Positions 1 through 15,300 of a stretch of DNA of 64,000 bases are shown one piece after another. Below the pieces are notes generated by a model that was not told the DNA's origin, made no database searches, and saw only the letters and a program-made list of their open reading frames with translations. This DNA comes from Eremophila alpestris peregrina (lineage: Eukaryota; Chordata; Aves; Passeriformes; Alaudidae): NCBI GenBank assembly GCA_009792885.1, contig WMCF01000007.1, positions 9,711,995 to 9,775,994 of the forward strand, in the 5' to 3' direction. The first letter of the stretch is position 1. Every line of letters begins with the position of its first letter. Both the position numbers and the translations under genes were made by a program.

Positions 1-3000
1 CATGCATTTAAGCCAAAAGTACCATAGTATCTTCAACTTATATCCCAAAATCTGTCAGAAAGGTCTCCAGACTAAGCAAACTGAGTCAGCATCTCAGAAG
101 TCACACTAAGAGTAGCAGACAGCCCAGAAGTATTGCAAAAGCATTTGATCAGCAAAGAAATCTGTGTTCAATAAAAAGAGTATTACAAAAAGTCAAGCTG
201 AGTCAGACTTGCGAAGGATATTAAAAGACACAGCAAAAGATTTCCCAGCTGCATGAAAGAAAGAGGAACATGTATGGAAGAAAACAGTAAAATCAAGAAC
301 TAGCTTCCCAAAATTGGCTAGAACACAATCTGTGCACCCATCCCACATGCAAAAACAGAAGACTGTCGAGAAGTGAGAGTGACCTTCTCATCCAATTTTC
401 ATTACATCCATGAATTAAATAGAAAAACTCAGTATCCTGGGCACCACTGTAGTCCATAGCTCCTAAGGTCAGGGAGACAATTTGAGAGGGCAACAAAGGC
501 TATAAACTGAGAAACAGGGGAAGAGCTGCTCCTCACACCTCCTCTCCAGGCTTTTGCTGGTCTGCCACCAGCCAGGCAGGAGGTGCTTCAGCCCTACAGA
601 AACAGGGTCCTTTTCTGCCTCAGTTGCCCTAGCCTCTCTCCTCCAGCTTCTTCTCTAAAACACCTCTCACTCTAGCAGTGCTCCCTCCAGGATGGACTTC
701 TAGGTGTACCTCTGTCATGTCTACTGCAGTATGGGGGGTAGAGGGGCAGAAGAGTTTTTGCAGACTGCTCTTCATCATAGATTACAGAGAGACAAATTCA
801 GCAGTCCTGCCCTTGTTTGACGCCCTTGCCAGCAGCCACCTCCATTGTATCTCTAGGTGGTAAAGGACAGACTTTTCTGTAGGATTACTGGGAAAACATT
901 TCTTTTGTCAAGAGCTGGGGGAAAGTCCAACTGAAGAGGGCTGTTTTCTAGAAACTGGTATATTCTTTCTGTACTATGATGACAAAACTGTCTTCTGCAA
1001 CCTCTTCTGATTGACAGGGAGTTCAGGGCGGGATGTGGAAGGAAGGGTTGTTCAGGGTTGTTGAAAAATATCTCACAAAGTTATGGGGTTTTGCTTTAAT
1101 TTTATAGGTGGAACTACAAATATTATACAGTACAATTTTGCTAAGTGGCAGAGATTGTGCATATGCAGTAACCCATTACTTGAACTGAAGGAGAAAGGGA
1201 AAAGGAGAATAAAAATTTATCTGTTCACTTGCAAATAAAAATGACATTTCATATAATAAACTTCAGGACTACATTACTGGGGGAAAAAAAGGTATCTAAA
1301 TAGATCACACTTTATTTCACCAAAATAATAAATGTGGGTTGATATGGTATCTTTCATACTCAGGAAATTCCTCATGGGTTCACATGATGACACATGGATG
1401 TCTGATCAGTTGATCTGTAGCAAATTTAGCTGTTACACATTCATCTTTGCTCACAGAGATATTTCAGTTTTGCAATCTAAGGAAAAATTACAAAGTTGGG
1501 GAACATATCAGATTTAGAAATCTGTCTGCTCATTTTTTACCTAAACTCATGAGCTCTCCCGTATTAGTTTTTGTGACTTTCTTCTAGAAGAAGAAATTCT
1601 CGTCTCTTGTCAATAATTGAGATGGACCTTGACTATAAAGAACTGAGTGGAATTTACATGTAATAGGTGGCAGCTGATAGCCCTTTGCCTTAAGGGAAGG
1701 ACATTCAAAAGGAAGTGCTAAAGAATTTCCAGGGAAATACAAACACAATTTTGCATACTTGTATTCAAATCACTCTCTGAGTTCACACAGCAACATTTAA
1801 GGTGAAAGAATAGCTAGTCTGTAACCCAGCAGAGATATTAAAGTATGCAGTGTGCATTTCTGAAATAATCACAGGGAAACAAGGATCAGTTCTGATCACC
1901 TGACTTGGTGTCTTGTGGAATCTACCAGAGCAAATTACCAGATGTTTTAAAGTAATTTTTAGTTTGAACTAGAGAATCCCTTTCAGAAAACAGGTGTCTT
2001 GACTAAAATTGAAATAAAAAACCTTATGCTTGGTTTCACCAATCCTCTAACAAGGTTTTCTAGTGATTAATCACTTTCACCTTAAAAATTTCCACATTTC
2101 AAGATTTACCAAGTAGACCACCAATTTTCTTCCATTGGGTTTTATTACCTATTTATCTACTAGTTTAAATGTCAAAAGCCACATTCAGCTTTTTCAGTGC
2201 CAGTTTTGCCAGTGGTCATGTATAAATTGCCAGAAGTTGCCTATAACCGTAGTTCACAGCAAAGGCCCAAAAAGAACTTCTATAGAGCCTCTCCTACGTT
2301 TTCTTTCAGATGTAATTGATCTGTAATTGACAGCAAGGAATGGAACTTTATTTGCACCACTGGGTCAGTGAATCTTCAAACTCCACCCTGCTTTGGGTGA
2401 GAAATGTACATCCACCTCCCCACACTAACCATGAGCAGAGGGTGACTGGAGCAGGCTTTGCTCAGCCTTCTCCACCAAAAGGACTGTAATTTGATACAGA
2501 GGGGGTGTGCAGCCTCATGGTGAGGCTGCAGCCTCTGGTGAGGAAGCTGGCTCAGGTCCTAACATCAAGGGTTCCCACAACTGCTCGGGGATGTGTGTGC
2601 CAAGCCTTGCAGCTGCAGCTATCACTTCATATATATTGTGGTGCTGAGGCAAGCACTGGAAGGTGGTTTAGCTCCTAGGTCCTCTTGGCAGTAGCCCTGG
2701 AGGTCCTCAGCAATCACTGAAGTACATGGCCAAGAAAAAAATTGCTAAGGCAGGTATCAAACACTGTGCACAGTAGCTTAAAGAACTCGTTTGCTCTTTA
2801 AGCTTCTAAAGAGGAGTCTGACAAAAGCCATCAGGAAATACATCTCCAGTACTGTCCTTTTTTGAAAGCAGGAAGCAGCATGAACATTTCCAGGACCAAT
2901 CTGTGATGACTTTCTCTGCACAATTACAGGTCGTGTAAACGGCCCTGACACCTTCCAAAACTTTCAGCCCTCCTGCCTCTGAGGTGTTCAGACACCTTAA

Positions 3001-6000
3001 GACAATACCCTTCACCTTAATGCAAAAGCAGAAGAGGACTTGCTATGATCCAAAAAGGTTCCCAACCACATTGTAAGAGTAAAGCCTGAGTCATGTCATG
3101 GATTTTTTTTTTTTTCTGTGGTTTGTCTGGATTTGTTTCTGGGTGACAGTAGGAGATGGATTTTATTTTTTTTTCTTTCAAATACCACATTATGAAAAAA
3201 GGGAAGAAATTAGGAAATGGGAAAATTAAGAGTTCCTGTGCAGCCTTCATTTGACTCCCTTTACAGGCATACTTTATTGCTTGGTCCCTTCAACACTTTC
3301 TTTTAATCCCTTGGGGCCCATTTCATTCTCTAAAGATACTGTAAAGACATATCATGAAGGAGACAGTGGTTTACAGGCAAATAGGACAGGCTTATAGTTG
3401 AGGCACTTGAATGTGGCCCTAGGGGACTGAGGCTGAATCTACAAAGGATTGAAGATTCGTGTGTATGAAGCTTTTCTGTCGTCCTTGGACCCTATGTTTG
3501 GGGCATCTCAGGGTTCACTCAAGGCCTTGCAGAACATCCCCAGGCCTCATGCTGGTGGCTGCAAGGCCAACACAGGAACATCCATCCTAGCCAAGATTTC
3601 CTGTTCTGCCAGGAGTGGGCACTTCAGGTTTCCTCTCTGCTGATTCACTGCTGCTGCCATGAGATCACACCTCAACATCTCCAGTTTCCCTGAGGCTCAT
3701 CCTGCCTATTAAGTATAGGACACATTTTGGACCTAAGGCTAGGCTTTTAGGACTAATCATTTCAATATTGGAAACAGAGATTCCAATCAGAGGTCAAGCA
3801 GAGCACTGTTCTACACTTAGGAATATTCTCTCTGTACCATTTCAGTGTGTGTCACCACAAAGTCCTCCAGTGTGTCCAGGCTGTTGAGATGGGCAGTAAG
3901 CATTCCCACAGCAATTAATCTGCTGTCTTCCTCTTTCCCTACCCACCCCCTCTCATCTGAAACATTTATCCCCCTCCTTACACTTCTATCACACTGTTTT
4001 GTCTTCTCACTCCTAATTTGCTTACACTGCAAGTGTAAATGTAATGACTCGGACTTTATCATCCCCTTTCACCAGTAGCCCTCTCTGGGATAAGGTGACA
4101 CAATACACCTTTTGAAACCACTATTAAACTGTAATAGCACGTGGATACAACTGTGAATCATATTAACTGGACAAGCCTTGTATTAATCTATGAACCCCAG
4201 TGTATTCTGAGTGAGACCCATGTGGACACAACACAGGTGGAGCATCAAGGTGTGTTGCCCACACTGCCTGGCCCCTTTCTCACTGTAAAGATTTTGGCAT
4301 CATATCTACCACAGTAAACTGGGAATTGAGGTAATTTTTTCTTCAGGGAAAGGCACTGTAAAGTTGTATTCATTAGTATTCATTAATAGTTTGCCATGAG
4401 GAAATTAATAATTTCATATTCACTTCAGAGTCTGAAAGGTACACAGTAATTAAAAGGTGGAAAGTTTTGCATAAGTATCGACCTTCCAAGAACTGAATGC
4501 AATGTGGGTTTTACAGAAAAAATTATCCAATATCCTATGGACAGTGTCAAGATGAGTACTTGCAAGAAGACTTGTTGAGACTGCCTGAGGCCCCTTCTTT
4601 CAGTAATTTTCTGTTCTGTATTTGATTACACAGCTGTACCATTCCTGTAATTTAGAGGTAGCATTGAATGGATGCTAAAACACTTACTTCCAAGAAAGGA
4701 ACATTTAAAGAGATTCAGGTGCCTAAATATAAGAAGAGCTGTCTAATGTCATTTTAGATGCTCCAAGAAGCCCGTCTGGCTTGCAGCTGCTGCTCCAGCA
4801 GGGCACAAATCCTGCCATAAATCCTCTGTCAAAGCTGCCAACACATTATATGACTGCAGCAACTGCCTCCATCTCCAAAAGCATTATGTTTAGGTACCTG
4901 CATTTCCCCATTTAAATTACATTTGAACACTGAAAACAGAGAATCATCAGACAAACTCAGATCTAACTTCAGCCAGGATTTCCTAGCCACAGTGCGTGAT
5001 TACTCTCATTTCTCTGTTTCAGTCTTTCCTGCTTAGTTTGGAGTTTATTGTCTCTTGAGGTGTCCAGGCAATTTTGGTGAAATGGCTAACAAATCAGATG
5101 TGGCTGCAGGAGTCTAGTGTGAGGAAATGCTTGTCTGCATTCAGAAATCAGCAGACGTGGCATTTCCACTCAGCTCACTAATCCTCCTGTAGCTGGACTC
5201 AAAGTTACAAGCCCTGTAACTTGCCAGCACTGCCTCTTTCTTACCCTGTTTGTTGGTTTATGCTGGTTTGGGGGTGGGGTTTTTTGCCTGAAATTCATCC
5301 CTGAAGGAGGCATGACTTGCAGGTACAGAGAAGGGTAAATGCTTCTGCAGTCTTAGGGCAGGAACAGACAGAGGAAACAACAGGACTATAGTAAGGTTAC
5401 ACAGATACCCACAATATTATTCCCATCAGGCAGATTCAGTCTGTGATGCTTTAAGAAGGTGCAAAGAAACATACGTGGATCCTGCAAGGATATTGCAAGT
5501 TCAAAAAAAAAGATGTTGTTAGAAGATTTAAGGTCTCCTAATGAATGTCCTTAAACTTGTATGTGTGCTGCAATCTTTATTTTACCAGTGTTTTCTGGTT
5601 GGAGAAATAACCTTTGTCATGCCTTTTTCAGCTTCTTTGCAGGTAGAAACTCAGCTAAACAATTTTCCCACCTAATTTCAGTGGAGTTGAGTACCTAGAC
5701 ATCTTTATGCATTTGACCTCCAAACCTTGTTTATGTTAGAAAATGTTTGATTTTATTTTATAAGAGCAGTACATCTTCCTTGCTGTAGGTCAGCTTATGT
5801 TCCAAAAGAAGTCTTTCTATCAGTCCAGGTCATACTATTTTGCCAATTAAAATAAGCTGCACTAGCAAAAGCACTGTTTAATGTGGACTTACACGTACTG
5901 TAGAGTTTACAGCACTATTCCTAAGTTAGGATAGGATTTTTTTCACATTACTGACATCAGCTTGCAAGTGCTGATGACCAAACAAGGTGAACTTTGCCTA

Positions 6001-9000
6001 GCCCAGTAAAATATTAATACTGTAAGTATCAACAGGCATGGGAGAAATACATTCAGAGCTGATAGACATCAAAACGCTGGTGGGACAAGCTGAGCTGTTC
6101 CAGATGCTCACCTGGAGATTTATTTAAGCTACTCTGAGCATTGCTACCATTGAAAACCAGTTTTACTTAATGTGTTACTCCATTCATACTCCACAGGATC
6201 AACAGAAACTGAGAGGAGAAACACCCCACATTTCCAACCACTTTGCAAAATATGGGACAAATATATCCTAGAACAAGAATATGTTCTGATATTTCACTGA
6301 TTTTAAAATGTATTCTTCAGAATTATTCATATATGCTGTGAGTAACAGGGATGCTTTCTTCCTCCCTAGTCTGCTCATCTTGTGCATTTAGACCACAGGA
6401 CTGATTCTCAGGTAGGGTTGATTTTTTCTGTTGTATTTTGTGTGTGTGTGTGTGCAGAGTGACCTTTAAGTTTAACTGCTGCTATTGCACCCCAGTGTAA
6501 AGCAAACTGCAGACAAGAATATCAGTGTTAACATGACAGACAATCCTACCATGCAGGAACTGTGATCTCCCCTTCCCTGTCTCAAAAGCTCAGTGAATAC
6601 CCCAGTACACATAGGCACCAAAGCTGAAAAAGAAAATGGTGCTCAGTTCCAGATTACATGCATCAAAAACTTTTATTTGTGGTCACTGTAGTAATTATAC
6701 ACTTAACAGGGTAAGTTATAGTCTGGAAAGTTGTGCTGGGAATTAAAAAACAGCAGCCCAAGGTCACAGAATATAGTGTTCAAAGAGACAGGTGTGAAGC
6801 TTTAATTTCTTTTTATTCCTTTGCTCTCTGATATGTTTTCTCACTGGCTGTAAAAGCTGCCTATTAAGACTATCAAACCACATTATGGCCCTTTCCTTTG
6901 CCTGTCATTGTACTGTTGCTGCTGGAGCTGAGAAATTAGGGGAAGGACTTGGGAGCTCAAACATCCTCTTTCCTACTCTTCATGACAAGAGGACAAGAGG
7001 AGAAGTAGCTCTGCTCCTCTGGCTGCCTTCAAAGCACCTCCTGGGACCTCTAAGAAACCTCATTCTCCTGCATAAAGCTTAGGTTATTCTGAGAAATGAT
7101 ATAAAAGATAAATTTCTATGTCTGTGCATCAGATAGTGTTATTTGTATATCCCTTATCTGGTGTGTTTTCCTCAGTCGCTCTGTGTGGGTCTTTCACAGA
7201 ACAGAAAAGGCAGCTGAAAAGAGACTTTAAAGAAAGGAAAATAGCCTCATAACGTAACAGAGGGGTTCAAAAGGAGGTGAAAAGCTAACGAGTTTAAAAT
7301 CTGTTTGTTTTAATCTCTCTACTGTTTTCATGACACAGATCTGTAAATAACAGTAGACTTGAGGACATTTTTTTCCAAGATAAGAGCCATGATTTGGTGA
7401 CTTGCTGTAAACAGCGCAAAAACCATTGCACCAGGTTCATCCTTCTTCTTGTGTGATCTTGAACCTTAAGTGTCCTAATCCAAACATTTACATTATTTCA
7501 CCAGAATTTCTTTATTGCACCCATATCTCCTTTCTTTCAGGTCCTAAATTTCAAATATCAGTGTTAGGTTTCGTAAGAAAAGCTTCAAGCCTGTAGCCTC
7601 CAGGACAAGCCTGTAGCCCAACCACATGACAAAACAGAGCCCAGTTAACAGTGGGTGACCTGTCTTCTAAGAAGAGAGACAGCAAAAAAGGGACAGATGT
7701 ACTTCAGGGGCCAAATCTGTCCACATAGTGTTCTTTTTACTCAGTCATACCTCACTGAAGGAGGACTTGAATTTTTCTTTTTTATAACTGTTCTCAAAGT
7801 ATATTTCTTGTCTCATAATTCCACTTTACCTACACTGTAAGCTCTTGGGAACAAGAATGCTGCTAGATCATATGCTTGTACTGCATCCAGCTGAGGGCTA
7901 GCACAGTATTGCTATGGAAAAAAAAGTGTTGTGAAGTTAGAGGAAAAGATCACTGCAACAGATATGGCAGGGGAGAAGTTCAGAAGAGCCTCTTTTTATA
8001 CTTAAGGACAAAAGGAAGCAAAGCTTACAGAATCTACGTTTGACCTTTATGAATGCGAAAAAAATTCTGAGCTTGTTTGCATGAAGAATCAATGCTGATC
8101 AGAGTAAACTGTCTGTCAGAAAGCCAGGATTTGACCTCCATCCGACATGCCTTGCAGAAATTTGCAACACTTACAGTCATTTGACTCCTATAACACACCA
8201 TGCTGTGTTCACACAATCAGCCCAGATAAGAGCAGTCTCCCCCTCTTGTTTCTTCCTTTTAATTCATTCCTTTCATCTTGTTTTTTGCAAACCTCTCTAG
8301 CACTCTTGCATATTCCACACTAAATGAGTTCTGAGCTTTAAGGAAATGGGAAAGAAAGTTGCAAGAAACTGGGACTGGCCTGAAGATGCTGTTTCAATTA
8401 CACTCTTTTAGTCTTTCTTGGACTCAATGGAATATTCCTATGGCAATATGCTCTTTAATCTGCATTAATTTCTTCAGTTACATGGTAACGGCAGATGCAT
8501 TGTAGTAATCACTGACAAATAGACTTGGTTGGAATAGGCAAATTGGATCTGTGGCAGGAAGAGAATAGAAATCTCAAATCCCAGGAATATAAAAGCCTAA
8601 TTTCTGTCTCTGCATTGACAGGATGAACCTGAGCTGAGATCAAAGGTATTTCTCTGAATAGGCCACTTTTGCAAGCACACAGAGCTTGAGACAGAATAGA
8701 GGGAACCAGCTAAGAAAAGCTTCCAGAATCAAAAATTCCAGAATACCAAAGGTATTTTAAATGAAAAATAAAACTTCTCTCCCCAACAGGTCTTAGATCA
8801 CATGCTCCAGTAGAGAACTGTACTTCTTGAGCTGCTGCTCTCTGAAAAGCTCATGTCCTTTTCTTCTGATAGTTGCCACGTTAAAGAGAATGAAAACTGA
8901 GAGCTAACTGAAATGGACTGTATGAAAATGTGAAGAACATCTCCATTGTACTTGTCATTGCAAATGTTTCTCTTCATTTGGCTATTGCAAGTGATTTTGA

Positions 9001-12000
9001 AAAAATACAATTATATCATTGACACATTATTTTTCATAGATGTAAAGCATAGAATTTCCTTAAACCACCAGGAATCAGGACTCCCAGGTCCCACCAGATT
9101 AACCTGACATCATGAAGCATGCTTAAAGTAACACATTTTGGATTCTTTCTATTTGCCTTTTAGATCTGATCTCCTAGGTAAAATCTCTTCAAGTTTTGCA
9201 TTTTAAAAAAGCTGGAAATGTTATAGAATCTTTATTCCAAGAATGTTAAGTTTTAAGAAATGCATCAAAAATCATGAAACTTGAAATTAAAACATGAGAC
9301 TTGGCAGCAGCGGTGAGCAGTAATTCGCTCTTCCAAGCACTTCCTCACCCTTTCAAATAGAAATTGCTAATCATGAGAAAAAATTCATAAACGCACATTT
9401 GTAAAGCACAGATCAAGCCAGCAACATGTAATTACATTTAAACCAAATATAACCTTAATTTCACTCATCTATTTCCAGTTTCCCAGCACTGATCTGAAAA
9501 CAGATGCAGAGAACCAGCCCAGCCTAGCACACAGACTCCCTCATCTTGACCAATTCTGTGTCAGTTCAGCAGCAGCAGATCGCTGAGATGTTTGCATGCG
9601 AAGTGATCCAAGTCTACTGACTTCCTTTTCTGTAGTTCTCTCCCATGTATTATGCAAAATTCAGCAGGCAGATATTATAATGAGCACATTAGTCATGGAG
9701 CAGACACCTCCAATTTCCTTGTAGCTTCTCAAAGGCATATTCTGCTGCTGCTCTGAATGTTCTCAAGTATTTCATTCGGCATCTTAGTGTGAGTGTGAAG
9801 GAACCAGGACAAAATGAACATGATACAATACTACAATGGATAACTTCTGTTGATCCTCAAGTGCACAGGGGTTTATTTTGTCCCTTTGCCGTCTGCCTAA
9901 GAGGAGAAATTACAGGAGCCCTGCAAAGGTTAAAATTGTTGTTTACAAAAAAACATCCTCTCATGGCCAGTGCAATTCAGCCAGTCTAATGGAAATCAGT
10001 CTTGCATTGGAAAGTCTGGACTGTGCCAAGTATCTCCTAGACTTGCTGGCAATATGAAAACTCAGAGACCACCCACAATTTCCACTGAAGGGTTTTGTTC
10101 TGACAGAGCTTAGAAGTGGTGGTAACTAAAACTGCAGTGCTTTTGCTACTGCATGATGCCAGCACAGCATTCATTGACGACTTCCACACCACATGCTGCT
10201 TCAATAATTTCTTAGGAGGAAATTTCCGGGAGAACAGTATGCTGGGTGAAGGAGGGTGGTACAACACCAGAGAGCTGAGCCCTCTGGGAATGTGCTAACT
10301 CTCTTCTTGCCTTTTGGCATCAGCTGCTGATCCTTCTCACTGGCATGGCAGAAAACTTCACCCCATCAGGTGTTTCTAGTACCCACCCAGGGGATATCAG
10401 CAATCAGATCTGCAGCCAGAGTTTTTAGGTGTCAGAAGTGAAATGTCATTCAGTGGCTGCCCCTACTTCTTGTATGATTTCAATTGCTCCTTCCTTTATA
10501 GGCATACTCTCCAGATGTTACTGCAATGATATTTCCCGTGGTTTGGGATGCTTTTCCTCATCTTTCAATAAATATCTACTTTATTTTCTGGCTCTGTTCA
10601 GTCTCTGTTCCACGGCATCCATGCCTTCCCAAGGCATCACTAGCTATGACCGATCCTGTCAAAGAGAAAAGAAGAACTGAACTCTCCCCTCCTCTCTGCT
10701 TAAAGAAATATCCTGGAAATGGTGCCATATGCCAGAATTGGAAGGATTTCCATGGAGGATTCTGGGACTGTGACTAAGCCCCTCAGGGTTTCTAGAAACA
10801 CCTCAGTTTTCTTTTAAATGTTGCAAAAGCTTTGAGATCTGTGCTCAGGGTGTTGGGTAGTCTGGGGTTGGGGTGGTTGCCCCTGCTTCAACAGTGATGC
10901 TGTGCCTCTGCCTTGGGGGTTTACAGGGACAGGTGGGAGGGCCAGCAGCCCCCCAGGAGACCAGCTGACACCTGAGCAGCTACAACATGACCTTACTTTT
11001 CTCATTAACAGAAGAAGATTACGTTCTGTTTAAACATTTCATTTGAAACTAATTGAATTATTTCAGCATTCTTCTATGCAAAAGTAGAGATCTTAGGAAA
11101 TCTTTGTATAAGAGCAACAAATGTCCCTTTCATGATTATTTTTACAACACAGAGATTTTTCCAGTTGTTATTCTCCAGTCTAGAGTCCAATCCAAAACAC
11201 CAAAACACTTCATTAAATTTTAAAGGGTAGGGATTTAAGATAAGCTGAAATACTTAAAGTTAGCCATACTGATCTGAAACTATGAGCTTGAAAAATCTGA
11301 TTGGAAATCTCTTATATTCAGACTTTTTTTTTTTTTTTCCCTAGAATTCTGATACTTCCTGGTCTGTTCTGAGCAAAATACCAAAAAACCCACTTCTCTT
11401 CCCAAGAAGTGTAGAAATGAGAAAATTGCAGTGTGGGGACAGTGAAAGGTAAACTTCTTTTGGGTACATTCTCATCAGAGGTTCAGATTTATTCCTTCAT
11501 TTAGTTTTTTGCTATGATTTGCAAATTTGCAGAAGCTTGTCCTTAAGAAAACTTGTCCTCAAAAATTATTAGGTGCCATGTTAAAATGATGCACTGACAT
11601 CTTCTGTTGTAAGCAAGTTAAATCCCCCCCAAAAAAAAGGATGTGTGAGCTGTTTCCAGTGTGGATTTCACTGAGCTGTAATTACTCCAAAATATTTTAA
11701 ATCCTGATAAAGACTTACATATTTTCTCTTGACTTCTGCTCTGTTTTGATAGCATAGATGGCAAAATGTTTCACTGTAGATAAATGTAACTGTGGGTTTA
11801 TGACTTTACTAATAATCATGAGTCAATAGGTCTCATGATACCTACAGTAGCTTGCTAGATAAAGCAATATACAGATGCTAATGTCTGCAGAAAGATATAA
11901 TAGTAGAAAAGCTTAGCAATGTTGACTGTCCTTCAGTTCTGCATTGCTTAAGCTCATTGCTGGTCAGTTTAATGCTACATCCAAGTCCAGTTGCCAATAT

Positions 12001-12360
12001 CTGCAATTTGTTCTGTGTTCCCTGCCCCCCAAAAAATCCTTTCTAAAATGTCCCATACTACTTTCTAATCAGACCAAATATTGTCTGCTACTTTAGTCCT
12101 AGAAAGAAGCAGAAAAGGAGTTTTTAAAAATTGTGTTTTTAAAGCATGTTCTCTTTTGATTGGCACTCTTCAGAGGCAAAATGCTTACTCTGGAAATCTG
12201 CAAAATGGACTGCTAAAGAACTACAAATGTGTTTTGTTTTATGGATTACTGTGAAGAGAATTATATTTTAGCTCAGAGAATTTGAAGGAAGCTGGGAGGA
12301 GGAGGTATTGGGCCATTAAGTAAATCTAAGAAGCTTATACTACCTTTCATTTATTTAAGC
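1..12360. other. Intergenic DNA, no gene supported
   Basis: No frame above 83 codons and none resembling a known protein. Contains a (TG)8 run at 6,439-6,454, T tracts at 3,103-3,115 and 11,324-11,338, and a small hairpin with an overlapping direct repeat at 2,509-2,543. Slightly GC-richer islands lie at 500-720, 2,380-2,700 and 10,810-10,990. Probably PDGFRA-KIT intergenic DNA. Confidence 0.6.
6439..6454. repeat. (TG)8 microsatellite
   Basis: Eight perfect TG units in intergenic DNA. Confidence 0.9.
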
Positions 12361-15300
12361 ATGGATGGGATTAGCTTCAGGATGATTAAAGGAGACTATA
12401 GAGAAGGAGGCAACAGGGGTTGGTATGGGGTAGAGGAGGAGGTGCTGCAGATCCAGTCATGCTGCAGGAGAGCTGAGCAACACGTTGCTGAGGCAAAAGA
12501 CTTGTGCATTAATAATCCTACAATACTGAGTGGAAACCTGGAGTGGGGCTGAGGCCCTTGGCACTGCTTGGGTTTGGGAATTGCAGCTGAGACATTGGGG
12601 CAAGGAGAACCCCAGGCTCACCTAGTGCAGGAGCCAACAGTGCCTCGGGGAGCAACCTGAGATTCCTTGGTATTCCCCAAACAGTGTGATGGCTGGGGCC
12701 AGCAAGGCAGCCTGTGAGGGCAGCAGAAGGCTGGACAATTGGTGGCCTGTAGCTGCACCACCTTAAAATAACTCACAGGCAACATACCCCTACAAAAACA
12801 GATGTGAAGGAGTTACTTAAATCTCCTCTCTGTAACTGGTTCCCAAGGCTGCCATCCTCCCACAGTCTAAGAATTTGCATATGGCCCATGTTTTTTCCAC
12901 AATAACCAACTCTCTAGTTATTATGCAAATCGGATACCCTGAAGCAAAGGGTACACGACTGCTGTTGTGGAGTTACAGGAAAAGAGCCTTCTCCACATTC
13001 AGTGGAGCAACTCCAGTGCAGTATGAGGGCAAGGTTTGATTGAAGTATGTAATTCAACCTGTTCAGGAGAAGAGCTTGATTTCTTTCTGATCTGCAGAGC
13101 CTGAGCAGGAATAGTCCCCATTCTGCTGGACCAAACTATGAATCACCCAGGAAATTTGGCTGGAGTGCATTGCCAATCAAATCACATAAAATTATTAAGG
13201 AGAGAGAAAAGCAAGAAACTTTGATTCTGAGCTGACCACAAAGAAAACCAGCTGGCTTTAAATGGAGATTTTAAATGAAATTTTAAAAGCTTTTCCTGGA
13301 AAGTCCTTACAGTGGATTCATTCTTGAAAACACTGTCATGTTTTTTATTTAAATTGCTCTATCTCAGCACTATTCAAAATGCTCAGACTAAAGTACTGGA
13401 AGCAAAGTGCCATGATTTCCTATTTCCAGAGCTGTAAATTTATTTCCTTCTTAACAAAATACAGTTGAAACATGTCAGACTTGAGAAACGTGACTGGCAG
13501 CTGAGCTGTTACACGTTTTCTAGGAGCTCTGTTAGTGGCTGCCAAAGAGAAGTCACCTGTGAGCCAGAGAAAGTGAGCAGAGGGCAACTGTCAGCAGTTT
13601 CAGAAAGGAGATCTTTGGAAGGCCCCAAAGACAACCTTTTCTCTTGCAATTTCTTTGGGTTCTGCTTTCTACAGGCTTGCCTTTGTTAGGACAGTTAAAG
13701 GAGATAAGATTGGCCTGGATGCTTTTGCTTCTGTCTAGAAATCCAGAGGCATTTTCATTTTGAATGCCACACCTTGGTGCATTTCTGAGGAGCTTCAGAA
13801 CCATCTCCTTCTGGCCTCCACTTCTGAATGTGGAACAGTGAGTTTCTCTCGTGACCCTGGTAAATCTTCAAGGGAAAATTCAGATCCTTTAAAAAGCCAA
13901 GCATACCCAGTAGAGTTTGTTCCTTTGCCTGCTCATCTTGGAAGTATTTACTAATATCCTGCAGTTCACAGATGTGAGCAAGACCCACTGCTATGGAATA
14001 AGCTCCTTGGCACAGAAACACAGTGGTTCTGGCCATGGTCATCTGTATGTGAGCACCCATTTCCATCATAGCACTGTCATTAGCTCTGCAAAACGCTTTC
14101 CTCTGGAGGAAACAGAAACCTGGTGACATTGACAGGGCAGGGTGGGTCTCAGGGAGTAACCTGTTTCCCAAACACTAGATGGAGCTGGGTAATTGAGGTT
14201 CATTTCCAGCCTCCTGGCAGGCAGTGCTTTGTGGGGAGCTGGGGCAGGCGGTGGGGTTGGCAGGCATTCATCCTGCCACCTTCTGGAAGCTGGTTCCAGG
14301 GCTCAGTAACAATGACCTTACAGAGAAAGGCAGCCTCATCCTGACATTACATGAAATAGGTCAGTATTTGGATAGACAAATTTATTGTGTGGTTTGCATT
14401 TAGGCTTAGCAGTTAAAATAAATAGTTCTTTTCTTCCCTTAGGAGCTGATGAGCCAAACTCACTTCCAAACAACTGAAGACTTCTGTACTTTTTGACAAA
14501 CACAATTCTCCAATTAAGAAGAGTAAATAGGATTATACAGTCTGAAAAGGCTCTTTATTGCCAGCAAGTTTGCATGTGGGAAGTGGGGGTCTCTCTCTTT
14601 AGCATTCATTGTAATTCTTTTAAAATACTAATGATTTTGTCACATCCAGAGTTCAGGGTTTTCAAAGGGAAAAGCTGCTTAAAGGCAGCCAGCCTTCTGA
14701 TGGAAGAGATCTGCATCCATATGATTAATTCTGTATAATATATGCAAAATTAATATTTTTTTCTTTTTTATCAAAGTGTCTAAGATGCAATCTTTGCTTT
14801 AAGCCACATGAAGAAATAAGTCATATTTATTTTTCTTTCCAGAGAGATTTTTACTATATGAGGTTGATATATGTACACATATTTGTCTTTAATTCAGTGT
14901 GGAATAAATGACACAGGTCAGAAAAGGCTGAACAGTGTAACACATCAGGAGCTCAGTGTTACAGCTCTCTTGCCATTTGCTTTAAATATAATGGAAGCCC
15001 AGCGGAGCAGAGATATAAAATAGCCTGTTAGTAAGAGAAGTTTGATCCAAAACTCTATCAGTAAGTACCTGGGTGATAACTGTGTAACATGAGGGCTTCC
15101 ATCCTATATCACATGGCTGCAGATGTTCATATTATGTATACAATCATCTAATCTCTCTTGACTCTAGAACATCTGTGACATAGATTAATTATGCATTGTG
15201 TAAAGACAAAGCATGGTGATTTAATTAGTTTTCTGATTACTGATTTCCAGTTCCATTGGCTCCCTCTCTTGTCCTTGTAACATGAAACAGGATTTACCAG

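Noticed and set aside
13755..14171. 138-codon minus-strand open frame
   Set aside because: No recognisable domain, no splice-linked neighbours, overlapped by several open frames on the other strand. A length reachable by chance in 64 kb.
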